Assembly (NCBI RefSeq): GCF_000213175.1
Contig: NW_009799102.1
Span: 2,284,684 to 2,348,683, forward strand
From: Neurospora tetrasperma FGSC 2508
Lineage: Eukaryota > Ascomycota > Sordariomycetes > Sordariales > Sordariaceae
Length of the DNA stretch: 64,000 bases
Direction: 5' to 3'
This document shows positions 21,072 through 32,378 of this stretch, piece by piece; positions within the stretch are counted from its first letter, which is position 1, and each line of letters begins with the position of its first letter. The notes below the pieces were generated by a model. The model had not been told where the DNA came from. It made no database searches and worked only from the letters and a program-made list of their open reading frames with translations. Made by a program: the position numbers and the translations under genes.

Positions 21072-23862
21072 TCAAAAGATCTTGGAGCCTGGATGAATGT
21101 CATCCTCATAAGCACTCGGATCCATCTTGATGATTCCCTGCGACGCCGATCCCTTCAAGTGACCACCACTCGTAGCAGCAGCAAAAGTGGTGAACCGAAC
21201 CGGGCTAGAGAGCGCGTTGTTGTGACCGCCGCTGGCACCAGGGTGGCCGGGGGCAGTGTTGTGTTGGCGTTGCTGCTCTTGATGATGATGATGCTGATGC
21301 CACTTGTTAGACTCGTCCAACGAATGTCCACCGCGTCTCACTGGGCTCTGGCTCCTAGTCTGGATCTGCGCCTGGGTCTGAGTTTGGTTCAGATTCTGTT
21401 CCGGAATCGGCGACGGCGGTCCCTGATACTGCGGCGCACCACCAACCCAAATCCCGTCGCCCGAAGTCGTAGTATTCCCCGACTCTCTCTGCTGCTGTTG
21501 TTCGTCCATCGTTGTCTCACCACCACCGTTGCCACCATTGCCACCAGCAGCAACCTCAATCATCCCCCTCTGCACCTCTCTCTCAACCACCGCCCTGAAG
21601 AAGCCAACACACTCCCCCAGCTTTCTCTCTTCCGTGTCTCCGGCGCCCAGCAGCCCGCACAACGCCCTCGCTCCAACAAGTTGCTTCGCCACTACCGTGT
21701 CCGGTTGGCAAAACGTCCTGATGCGCATGGCTCTTGCATCTGTCTTGGCGCCGTCTACGATACCCATGATAGTAGTGGTGTTGGCCGCTGCGGGGCCGTA
21801 GAACTTGAAGTCGTTGACGTGTAAGCGGACAAGATCGAGTTGGGTTTCGAGGTCGTACCGGAAGGAGACGACGCGCGGGCGGCCTTTAGATTGCCATGTG
21901 TCTGAGATGCGGCGGACTTTGTTATGGTCAAGTAGACCTAGGGAGAGCTGCGTGGTGATGTAAGTGTTTAGGAGGGTGGAAAGGAGGAATTCAAGTTCGC
22001 AGTAGAGCAGCGATTGCTCGCGAGGTGTGAGACTGATTTGCAAGGTGCGCGGGGAGTGAGGCTTGTTGGAGTCGTGGGAGGAGCGTTGGTTGTTCGCGTT
22101 CTCGGGCAGAGGAGCAGAGACAAAGTCTTTGGCCTTTTTGACGAGGTTGTCGAGGAAGCCGGGTTTGCGGGCGGGAACGGCGGTTGATGGTTTCTTGTTT
22201 GTGCCGTTGGAGGTGGCGGTGTTGAGCTGATTGTTGGGCTGGGCGTCAGAGGGACGAGACGTAGACTCCAACCAGCCGTTTTCACCGATCAAGGTCTTGG
22301 AGGCCATGCGCATGTTGCGGTTGGGGTTGTTGATATTGTGGATTGGGAAGAGAGGAGTCAGGGCTGAGTAGTGGAAGTCATCTGTGCCTGTGGCTCCGTC
22401 GGTGCCAGGCCGGTCAGCGCTGCGGTTGGATAACTTGGTGGGAGCGCGAGTGACTTCTGGGCCTTGGCTGCTCTGAACAGGCTCCTCGGAGTTGGCCCAG
22501 TTGCTCCAGTTACCGTAATCTTGAAGGATGCTGAGGGTCTGGGAGTATCCGCTATCATTCTCCTTGTTTTCCTTGACAACGTGAAGGGGACTTATCTGGG
22601 AGCGGAAACGGGGGTCAGGAGCCTTCTCTTGATTCTCCTGGGAGTAGACGGAGGACTTGTCTGTGGCCACAATTTGAACAGTCTGGGAAGCCACTCGCGC
22701 ATCGGGCTCAGGAGAGTAATGGATGACGATGGGTTCACGATGGGCCGTGACCTTGGCGTGAAGACGAGCAATGTCGGTGTCGATGGGGACAGGAGGGACA
22801 CGATCTTGACGACGCTTTGAAGGAGAGGGAGAAGCCAAGCGGAAGGCAGCTGCCTCGGCAGCACGTTGTTCCTGCTGATGCTCTTGTCTCTGCCTGCTAG
22901 CGGACTGAGGGGACATGCATTGCTGCTGTCTCTGTCTGCTCACAGTCTTGGGAGAATCGTACTGCCGATCCCACGAAACCTGGTGCTGATGGAACTGTCT
23001 CTGCTTGCTAGCAGGTTGAGGCGACTGGTAAGAGTCGGAGCCATAGCCAAGCCGGCGTTGCTCAGACGTTTTCGGTCCCGTACCTCTTCTGACGGGCGAA
23101 GGCGAGCGCTGTCTGGGAGGGGTAGCAACCACCTCTTGCTGGTGCTTTCTTCTCTTTGCGGGGGAGAGAGATCTGAATCGTTGCTTTAGCGTCTGGTGCT
23201 CTTTGGCCTTGGGCTTGGGCTTGACTGAATCGACGACGTCGGGCTGCTGAACTTCAGTCTGAGGAGCTTGACGACCGCGCGATTCTCGTTCTGTGTCGCC
23301 ATCCTCGGATAAGCTTATGCGGGTTAGCATTGGTAAAACAACCCACATATCGCTGGTTATCTTACACTTTGGCTAACTTCTCCATTTGCGACTCGGTCAA
23401 GCTGAGCTGCAAGAAGTGGTGAATGTTCTCGGACGGCTCCCGCGGGGGAGTGGGGGCACGAGCATTCATTGACTTGGATACGGGAATAAAATTGCCACGA
23501 ATGGCCTTGCTGTCGTGGGCATACATGGTGAGCTCGTTGTTCTGCTGGCAAGAGGCAATGTCGAAAGTTGGTCGAGTGACTGACGGAATATTGGTGGCTG
23601 TATCCTGCGGGGGTTCACGCGTCGTAATGGATGATTGCTGTTGTTGAGATGTCTTTGTGTTTTGTTCCGAATGACCACGATGATGCTGATGATAGGTCTT
23701 GTCAGGAAGCTGATCGGGCGTGATGTTTCCTTTTCTTCTCAGCGGAGGAGGATTCGATTTGCCTGAAGAGAGGGAGATGTTGCTCGCGACAGGGCTAGAT
23801 AAAGGGGCAGCAATAACTCCGGGAGTAGGAAGACCAGTTACCCAATCTTGTACTCGGTCCAT
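21072..23862 (-). CDS. Large mostly disordered protein of unknown function
   Basis: Two exons, 23862-23366 and 23313-21072, joined in phase 2 over a 52-base intron (GTAAGA donor, GCTAAC branch-like site, CATAAG acceptor), give 912 aa starting MDRVQDWVTGLPTPG. The frame is open a little further upstream but without an ATG. Most of the protein is low-complexity: Ser/Pro/Gln/Arg-rich with SP motifs (RSLSPAKRRK, RQRSPSPVRRG) and His/Gln runs near the C-terminus. A compact, helix-rich region of normal composition lies at about residues 590-745 (LTPREQSLLYCELEFLLSTL, then VSFRYDLETQLDLVRLHVND), the likely folded core. I recognise no family. The basic SP-rich segments could be phosphorylated by proline-directed kinases, but that is inference. 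Confidence 0.8.
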
Positions 23863-24183
23863 TGCGTTGCAATAATGCGAATACCGCGACAATAGCAAGC
23901 AATAGGGTGGGTTGTTTACTGTTTGGGTCTATTCAGACAGGTGGGGTATCTATTGTGATTGTCCGGCCCGGAACTCGCACGAGAAGCGATTGTGGAAAAA
24001 ATGAGTTTGAGGTTCGCAACACGCACGGCCAAAACCATTGGTCAATGGCTGTGTCAGTGATCAGGCAGAAACTCAGGGCGGCCCGTCAGGAGGAAGGAAC
24101 GGCGTCCCGGACTCGGTCGGTGTGGGGTAACCGTCCGAAGGTTGGACTTGGGAAGAAACCTTGGCCCTTCAATGTCAGAATCT

Positions 24184-24212
24184 GGTCACCGGGGTGACTG
24201 TCACCCGGGTGA
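24184..24212. repeat. Nested GGTGAC/GTCACC palindromes
   Basis: GGTCACC, GGTGACTGTCACC (a perfect palindrome with one central base) and TCACCCGGGTGA (a perfect 12-base palindrome) overlap within 29 bases. This is dense for chance and resembles a binding site for a dimeric protein or a small hairpin. No function is known to me. Confidence 0.5.
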
Positions 24213-27200
24213 AGATCGATGGCAATACCTTACAAGTCCCGGTAAGGAGCCCTGACCTGCTTGCTCGTTATTAGGACCATTCAAAGTTGAACATCACTGG
24301 ACACGTCATCTACAATCTGTCAGGCTATGGGACAGGAACATATATGTGTGCCGTCTTCCTGAGTCCATCTAGGTTGTTCTTTAAATCCACGTTCCTGTTT
24401 CTCCTTCGGCCGCCATTCACATATGATTCCCATCCTCAAATTTCGAAACCACAAGTCACAGGTTGAAATGCCCATCTAACTTTGAGCGAGTGTCCGTTAG
24501 GCGGCTTAACAGATAGCCTTTCTTTTTTTTTTTTTTTTTGAAGCTCGAGGAGGTTTCTCGCCAGTACATGGAAGCATAACAGCAGACTGAAAGTGCCATA
24601 TCTTCATCTAATCCGCCAGTTCCCCAAATGATCAAGATCACAGACTTTCAAGAGCCCGCTATTGACTCGGTCCTCCAGTGTTATACGTTGTTACGTTGCA
24701 TAGTGGCACCTAGGTATTCGACACTCAGAACGTCCTGTCCAAGGTTGTTCCATTATAATCTGGACCTTTGAACGGACCTATATTGTGACAGCAGGAAAAG
24801 ACCCTGTGGTTATTATGGTCATTTTATGCTTTAGGAGTATTCGTTCTTACTGAAGACACATGTGTAAGGTGCAAGGTTCAAGTGTCTTGTCATCTCGGGC
24901 ATGTCGCCTTCACATGCTGACATGGCGTTCCAGAGTACAAATCCCGAAGACATTGTATTTTTGACGGGCCTGATGTCACAGACAGTTAGCCTTCCATGTT
25001 TACAGCTGTCACTTGGTGGAACTATATCTAGAGCTTTGTGATCGTTGTTGGTGTATCAACCTTTTGGTGACTCAAGTCATGAACCTCACAGCATGAATTT
25101 GGAGCGCCGACAATCCTGATTGGATTTCGGCTCAGGAGAGGGGACGTGAAATCTATTTTCTCTATATAAGAAACTCTAGTGACATTGGATGCTTCATGAA
25201 GTTGATGTATGCATGCTGCACTAGTTACAAGCTTGTCTTGTTCTTTTCCGATCCTCTCTTGAGCATATCTCTAGCAACTGTTTTCACTCGCTTCGCAGAA
25301 AATAACTTGGGTATCTTCATCATGAAAGACCGTTTCAGTCTTGTTGAACGACACGACAACAAAGGAGAATGCACAGCCTGCGATCGCATTCGTTCTCCTC
25401 CAACATGAAGTTGTGGCTCAACGTATGGCACTACTTCGAAGTGTCCACAAGACAATTGATCAAATATTATCTAATTTATTCAATGTTCACAAGTCATCGG
25501 ATTAAGAATGTTTTCGTTTCACTCGCCATCAGGTATACAATAGCGTATACACGCGCGACTGGGGCGCTACAGGAAACACCACCAAGCTCATCCCTTGACA
25601 TGTACACCAGTGACGAGCTGGAGAGATGGAGCACACTCAGGAGAGTATGAACGCTCTGGTAACTGGCCTGTCATATGTATTATGTAGGTAGGGTAACGGC
25701 CTCTTCGATAGACCTCAAGCAAACAAATGGCGGCCACCTCAAGCAAAATCGAGCTGCGAAGACTATCACCACGAGAAATATGTATTGAGATATTCAATGA
25801 ATGCGGCAAATATATCTGCAATGTGAAACTCCCATTTCTCATTGCGCTCGCCACGGTTTACAATAAAGGCCCAGACATTCGGGGAAATCACCTACTCCAA
25901 CCACGACCGGTCAAAAAACATGGTTGAAAGTCCTGTTACCAACGATAAAACATCAGCGTTCTTTTTTTATAGAAAACTGTGAGTACGTCAAACATACGAC
26001 CAACCCTTTCTTCAAGAATGTTCCATTATACATAGAGTGGTATATGAAAGACACAAAACACACACAATGTGAGACCGGGTAAGCTTGCCGGAAACATGCA
26101 CCTTGCTTATTTCATAGCTCCAATGAAATGACAGGGGATTCGAGAAAAAAAAGAAGGCAAACAAAATAAACGGGGATGGCAACTAAAAGTCCACGATCAC
26201 ACATGATGACATGGGACTACGCGGCTATCCGAGGGGAAGAAAGTCCTTTTAGCCCTTTCGGCCGTTACACAAAAGTACGTACCTACCTACCTACATCTAA
26301 CCTGCCTTGCTGATTTGCTTGCTATCTATCTGACGTTACCTCTACTTAATCTGTCCTGAACGAGCGGGCAGCTAGTGTTCGGTTTTCGGCATCTATGCAC
26401 GATTACATGTACAGTTAGATCAATGGTCAGACTGTGAACATCGGAGTGAGAGGCGAAGCGAAGACGGATGGGGATGTAGAAACAAGAAAGTCCATTTACT
26501 GATTACTGCTTGGGACAAATTCATGAGGAGTTGATAATATGTTCCGTCCACTTCCTAATCTGGTTGATCGGGCAGGGCTAATCCGGCTCGGTATACCCGG
26601 GTTTATTGCAAGGGAATACGTAAATGCGCAGAGTGTTGTCGATCATCCTGGGGAGGGTCCAACGTCAATTAACGGACTCGACGGCATGCCTGGCCACGAA
26701 ACCAGGAGAAGTGCTAGATAGGTAGTCGAGAGAAATCCCTCAGCAGCCACAGTTTTGTCGGGGAAAGAATCCAAACTTTGCTGTCCTGCCCTGTACTTAC
26801 ATGGAAAACAAGTAAATATACCTACCCTACCGTAAGATTTAGGTTGGAGCGAGTGATAGCTTTGTAAGCTCCATTGCTCCGTACGTCCGTACGAGCGATG
26901 AACTCAGGAAACTCGGTCGACAACCAAATGTACCTTACCGAACTCAAATCCGTTCCATGAACGAACGAACGGTTTCCGTGAGTATACTCCCCAAGATCCT
27001 TCACATGTATAGCATCTTGATATACTCCCCGACTCCCTCCAGTACCCATTGTTGATGACGGCACCATAGTCGAGGCTGATGGGTAGATGACTATTGGATA
27101 AAGAAAAGAGACCACAGCGGCAGTCGGCTCGGCCCGAAAGAAACTTCTCACCTGACCGGGCCAACGGCTTGCCCAAAGTCAACGGTTCTACAGAATGTTT

Positions 27201-27595
27201 CAAACCCCGTCAGGCAGACAAAGCAGGCAACCGGTGGAATGGCAACTCTTTGTCCCGTAGCCCAAATATCGGGACCGAGACATTTGTTCACCCGTTGATG
27301 CCTGTTATCTTGTCCGCGCCCAGCAAGCCACCAGCCACACCAAATACAGCCGCACGCGGCCAGCTTCGAGCCTTTGTGACCTCCCCTTGTCTTGGGGGCG
27401 TTTGCTACTTCCCGCGTGGCTGGATGTATTCATTCAATCATGAACTCTCTTAAGACTTTCGGATGAGTGAATGGAAAGGAATAAAGTTGGCCCACGACAG
27501 TCCTGTGAAGCGTGTGTGCGCGCCAGATGTCTCTCATCTGAGGCCTACTAGATATCTAGCACAATCACAGGCTCGAACAGAAAGGACACGGCGTT

Positions 27596-27815
27596 GAACG
27601 CCTCGTGAAAGCCTCGTTGTTGACGAGGCAAACATCAGTGTCTGTCTGGTGTATACTACTTTATGATCCCAGATTCTAAGCATCGATAAGAATTAAAAGG
27701 AGAGGCGTTCACGGTCTGCAATGAGGCGTTCATAAACGCGTGGATTCTCCGTTTTTTCTTACCCTCTAATGGAAAGAGAAAGCTGGGAAGGCCAGTCAGT
27801 CAGCCAGACTGACTG
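27596..27815. repeat. Cluster of small hairpins and GAGGCGTTC repeats
   Basis: GAACGCCTC at 27596-27604 is the reverse complement of GAGGCGTTC at 27702-27710 and 27723-27731. A perfect hairpin GCCTCGT-TGTTG-ACGAGGC occupies 27611-27629, and CAGTCAGT/ACTGACTG with a 7-base loop lies at 27793-27815. The sites are clear in the sequence; their meaning is not. Confidence 0.55.
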
Positions 27816-28042
27816 AGGCAGCCAGCCACAACAGCCCTACGAAATTGTATGATGCCATCCATACCGGCCAGATTGAGGCAGCGGTTGTCCGTGGTGGTCC
27901 CGTTCAAGAAAGATGTCGGGAGCTCTTGGCACGATTTGTCCTTTGCCTGGAGGCTGACGGTCGGCCCAATGTCGGTAAGGTTGATGAACGTGAGGGTGTA
28001 TCGTACGATATCATGTGAAGGGAGTAGCCTCATCTCGGTCCC
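27800..28042 (-). other. Coding-like patch, possible exon or gene fragment
   Basis: On the minus strand a frame of about 80 codons up to a TGA at 27802-27800 has the C-ending codon preference of genuine genes here, notably the part reading SLQAKDKSCQELPTSFLNG and TTTDNRCLNLAGM. A GTAG splice-acceptor-like site with an upstream CTGAC lies near 28043-28065. Two cysteines and an N-glycosylation-like NGT would fit a small secreted protein. No matching first exon could be found, so it may be a decayed fragment or chance. Confidence 0.25.
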
Positions 28043-31000
28043 CTACTCTCTGTCATCTTGTCAGTTTGGGCCCAAGGGTCCAAGAGCGTATGTGATGCAA
28101 CAGAAGTTTCGACTGCTCACCTGTCCTCTTCCGAGGACCCCTATAATGCCAAACCCTACTTCTTAAGGGATCCTGCCCGATCACGGCACAGTCCGCTGAT
28201 GGAGGGTGCCAGTTACGACCAAGTGGTGCATAAATCTGTCCACTATATGCAGCATCCGAGAACCGTTCTTCCTCGAAGTTTGGTTCTCATCTGTCCTCTG
28301 CCCAGTCCTATCGTCACGGTTACATTCTGGCTCATTTCAAGGGCCCAAGCCTACTTCTACGTATGGTGTCTGTTGTAGTGTAAGTGCCCGCAAATGGGTA
28401 GTAACTCCAAATGCTATGCCGAGCTCGTAGGTAACAAGCATCACACTGTCGGTGTCATCCGTCGCCTTGTATTAAAGGGGAAAAAAAGAAAGAAAAAAAG
28501 AAAAAAAAGCGGGGCTGCCAAATCCAGACCCAGTAGGAGCCAGTTAATGAGCCCAATATCGAGCCGTGAGCCGCGAGCCGCACATTGTCGCAGAGCGAAC
28601 TAGCGATTACCACGGTATCGTGTATTCTGGCCTCTTAGGCAGTCTATATTGATCATTGGGCACCGAAATTGCAGGATCACCGCGTCGGTCTTGCGTTCCA
28701 GCGCCCCGCTTCGGCCCAGCAAAAAAAATTGATATTTTGTTGATAACTCATCTCGGGAAGAAATGAGTGTTGTGGTTGCTGTTCATATTCCACAGCCATG
28801 TCAGCATTGCAGTACGCAATGGTGCAAATGCAACCCAAAAAACACATCACGCAGAGTCGCGAAGAAAGAGGATGGTTCGTTAGGCTCAGGGACCTAACGG
28901 TAGTTACCATTCCGAGAGTAGAGCTGGGATCAACAGTAGGTGTGTAGTCGGATCACGTAGTGTTTCCGTGTGGAGAGCGAAAAGCCAGCCTGCCAGCCTG
29001 CTCTGCCTGTCCACCAACAAATATTTTTCATATGCAATCGATACCAAAGACGGGAAAAGGGCTGACTAGGTTGCCAAGAGTGAGCTGGTGGGGAAGGTAC
29101 ATTGCAGAAGCGTTACGTCCGCTTGGAAACCGTCCAACATCATTTCGATACGGCGTCAACCGGGCGGTTTAGCAAGACAGGACAGTGCTTACTTTGTATA
29201 TAGCGAGTTGATCGGTAGCCATCCGGATGTCCTGGGGAACCATGGGGCTTGACGGACAGGTTCACAAACAAAGCCTAGGTCCATCGTAGTCTGGTTTAGC
29301 TGCTTCGCAGGGGTGATGCCTCACCTTGGCTGCCTAGGATAGCGCGCACCACTGGCAACTTTTCGGGAGACTTTGTCACTGGTGATCTGCTAGATATGAA
29401 TTAGTCTGACATGTTGGCAATCTCAAAATCTAATTATCTGCCGGACCGCTCTTTCAATCCTGTTGACCGGTATTGTACTCGAACGCCATCACCCACTGTG
29501 CTCAACTGGTCTCACTTTCGCCTTGGTCATCAGCAAAAGAGTCTTTTGCAAGGATACCACCTTTTGTCTGGGTTGACCAATTTAATGACGTCCCGAGGAA
29601 GCGGCATACGCCATATAAGCTTCGTGACATCTTCAAATAGTACGGAGATCTGCCATGAGGGTTTGAAGATAGACCAGGATCGCCAACCAGCATCTGCGTT
29701 GCCGGCTAGTAGGTATGTTTACGATCTCGAGGGCTTGCCGTGACGATTCATGTCAAGTCATGATGTTGTATGAAGACCTATCGTTTATTCGGAGCACACT
29801 AGGAGAATGTTAGCGGTCACAACTAGTGGACGTCCAGCCTCCCAGGACCATTCACTTGGATGTTCGAAAAGCGAATACGGGAGAAGAGGGCGCGAGCGGC
29901 GGTGTCCGTTTAAGTGACCTAGTTATTGATATCAGGCTGACCGTCAGCCAGGAACCCCTAAATAGAACGTTGGACATCGCCCATCCCCATTGGGAACATT
30001 TTTTCACGTTACTAGATGTTCGGGGTCTCCAGACGCCCTCAGACAGGAAATAGTCCGGTTCATGTGATGGTGTCGTTCTGATGCCGGTCTGTGGATTTCT
30101 TTGAACTCTCGACTCGCAAATAGACTCTTGAAAGCATAAGTCTTGTGCCATGATGACGGTCCTATGCTCCTTGACGACACCGGTGTGCATCTTGCCGAGC
30201 TTGGCGAGCAATAGAGGTGCGCAAACGGGAGTGTGCATGGCGCTCCGGTACGCTGATATGGGGATCTGATATCTATTCCCCGTACCACAGTATGAATGAA
30301 GGCCCTTTGTGTGTGATGTTTTGTTTGCTTCCGATACACACTTGCTCTGGACCAGAAGACCTTTCGATATCCGAAGGAGCTTGTTACGAATCGGAAAAGC
30401 TCCCATCGCCGTCACACTACCGTTGCGTGGTGCGCCGCCACCACCAGTGGCCTGAATAGCCCAAGTAGGTTATTCGCAGTTACACGACATACCGTCCTCT
30501 TGATCCCATGACAGTGGCTAATATCGTCTTACGGGCACCCTTTCGCTTGGTCGAAAGCTGTCACGGTAATCTTTCGCAGAGATGGCGTTTCTCTTTTCTT
30601 CTTTTATCATTTTCTTGGCTCTGCTGGACACTCGCGGCAAGCATGGTTGACTGGCAGATTTGGTACGTCTGTTTGGCTGACACGATGCTGTGTGTCTCAG
30701 AAAACGTCCACTCATCACCTCCAGAAGGTTGAGTTGCACTCGGAGTGAATCTCCGTGATCATTCCATTCCATGTAGTGCCCTGCAACACTGTGCAGTGCT
30801 ACATGGGCAGCAGAAGCTCGCCCAGTTGGGTAGTGTCTTGCGATGCAGCAGAGAGTTGATTGGCATGGAACGCTGCTGTCCAGTTGTACCTACGCGGTAT
30901 TCAGTGTAGGTACCGTACACGTAGGCGCGGCAGGTACGTATATGTACGGCCCAGAACGACGCACATGTAACCGTTCGGATGTTTCCATTCCTCGGCGAGG

Positions 31001-32363
31001 GGCGCACTTTGTCGGTTTGCGTGCCCAGTGGTTGATTCCACCCCATGTGCCTACCTTGCATGCCGACTCAACTCCGCTCCTAAATCCAGCCTATCGGTCT
31101 TAGAAGTACCTATTTTTCCGCCCTAATATGTGAGGATGCACCCAACTTTTGCTTTTGTAAAAGCGAATTCACACTTTGCGGGATGGCTACCGTGTTCTGT
31201 CATATTTCAAAGAAGAAACTGGTGTTGAACGAACTCACTGGCGACTGCGTCAGGTACGTACAGTGTGCTACTGCTTTTCCCAATCTTGCATGTACAGGGG
31301 TTCGCTCAATTGGGCGGTGCAGTTGGATGCGGATACGGCCGAACGGGCTGACATATTTGCTCAGTCTTGCAGAGCGCCGATCGAGTGATGTTCGAAACAC
31401 GGAACATGGTAGTTGCGGGTGTCGGCCCTGGAATTTGCGACAAGGTGCTGGCAACCGGGAGGGCGGAGCAGATATTGAAGCTGGCTGATCGCAATACACC
31501 CGGGCGCATCCGGCTCTCCGGGCTGGCTCCCCTTCACAGGATGCGCGGGGCCCGAGTCGTAAGGGCTCGGGAAGGCGGGGCAGGGATGACCCCAGCATTG
31601 GGCGAGCCTCCCTACTGCGTACAGCACTCAGCCTCTGTGCTGGACCCCGTCAATTCCATGTGAAACGCCGTGAAATAGGCGGACAGGGGCGTGTTGGCCT
31701 GTTGTACGCTCTCAGTATGTATGTATGTGATGTACTCCAACCGGTACGACATCTGGAGGCATTGGTCTGTCGCTCCTGTCGCTCTGTATCTCGCTACACT
31801 CGGACTGACCCGAGGAGCCGCATCCTATGGTGTTGGAGAGCGATGGGATGGCCAAGTTTGTCGCGGAATGGTGCCAAGATGATCTAGGCTCGCCGTGTTA
31901 TTTTTTGCGCGGGAGTTCTCATCGAGCAGAGGTCGAGGTAGCATCGGCATAGATCTGGTGGCTACGATAGCATCTGGGTAGCTTGGCCGATAGTGCTTGC
32001 AAGGTCAAGGTATGACCTTGGTAATGGTAGCTAGCGGGTCCCTAGCGAGCCAGCCGCGTTAGCCAACCGAACGATCCAGCGCCCTGCTGTTGTCGCTTGT
32101 ACATCGCAGTATGTAGATGGGGAGTGATGAGATGATCTGGAAAGCCAAGAGAGGCCCATTTCCAACTGACGAGATGGTTGTACTGAAGGCACGGAGACAC
32201 TAAACCAAAATGGGAGAGAGGTGCATCATCTTTGATAACCAACCACCAGTCTACTGAGGAAGGGAACTCGCTCACGGGTACAGGTCCATGCAGGTGTCGT
32301 CGGGTTAGGCGGCGTGGTAGGCACAGGGCACAAGGCACAGACTGAAGCCTGCTTACATACCAA

Positions 32364-32378
32364 CCCCCCCCCCCCCCC
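32364..32378. repeat. C15 homopolymer run
   Basis: Fifteen consecutive C residues within the gene-poor region; its complement is a G run like the others in the window. Confidence 0.9.

Noticed and set aside
25164-25408. TATATAAG followed by a 70-codon frame starting at 25196
   Set aside because: The TATA box is only about 30 bases before the ATG, leaving almost no leader, and the predicted peptide has no coding bias or recognisable feature.
25989-26010. ACATACGACCA, the start of the Neurospora 5S rRNA gene
   Set aside because: The match ends after 11 bases and none of the later conserved 5S blocks follow.
30004-30415. Overlapping minus-strand frames in the gene-free stretch
   Set aside because: Two frames are open over the same bases with no codon preference, which points to chance.
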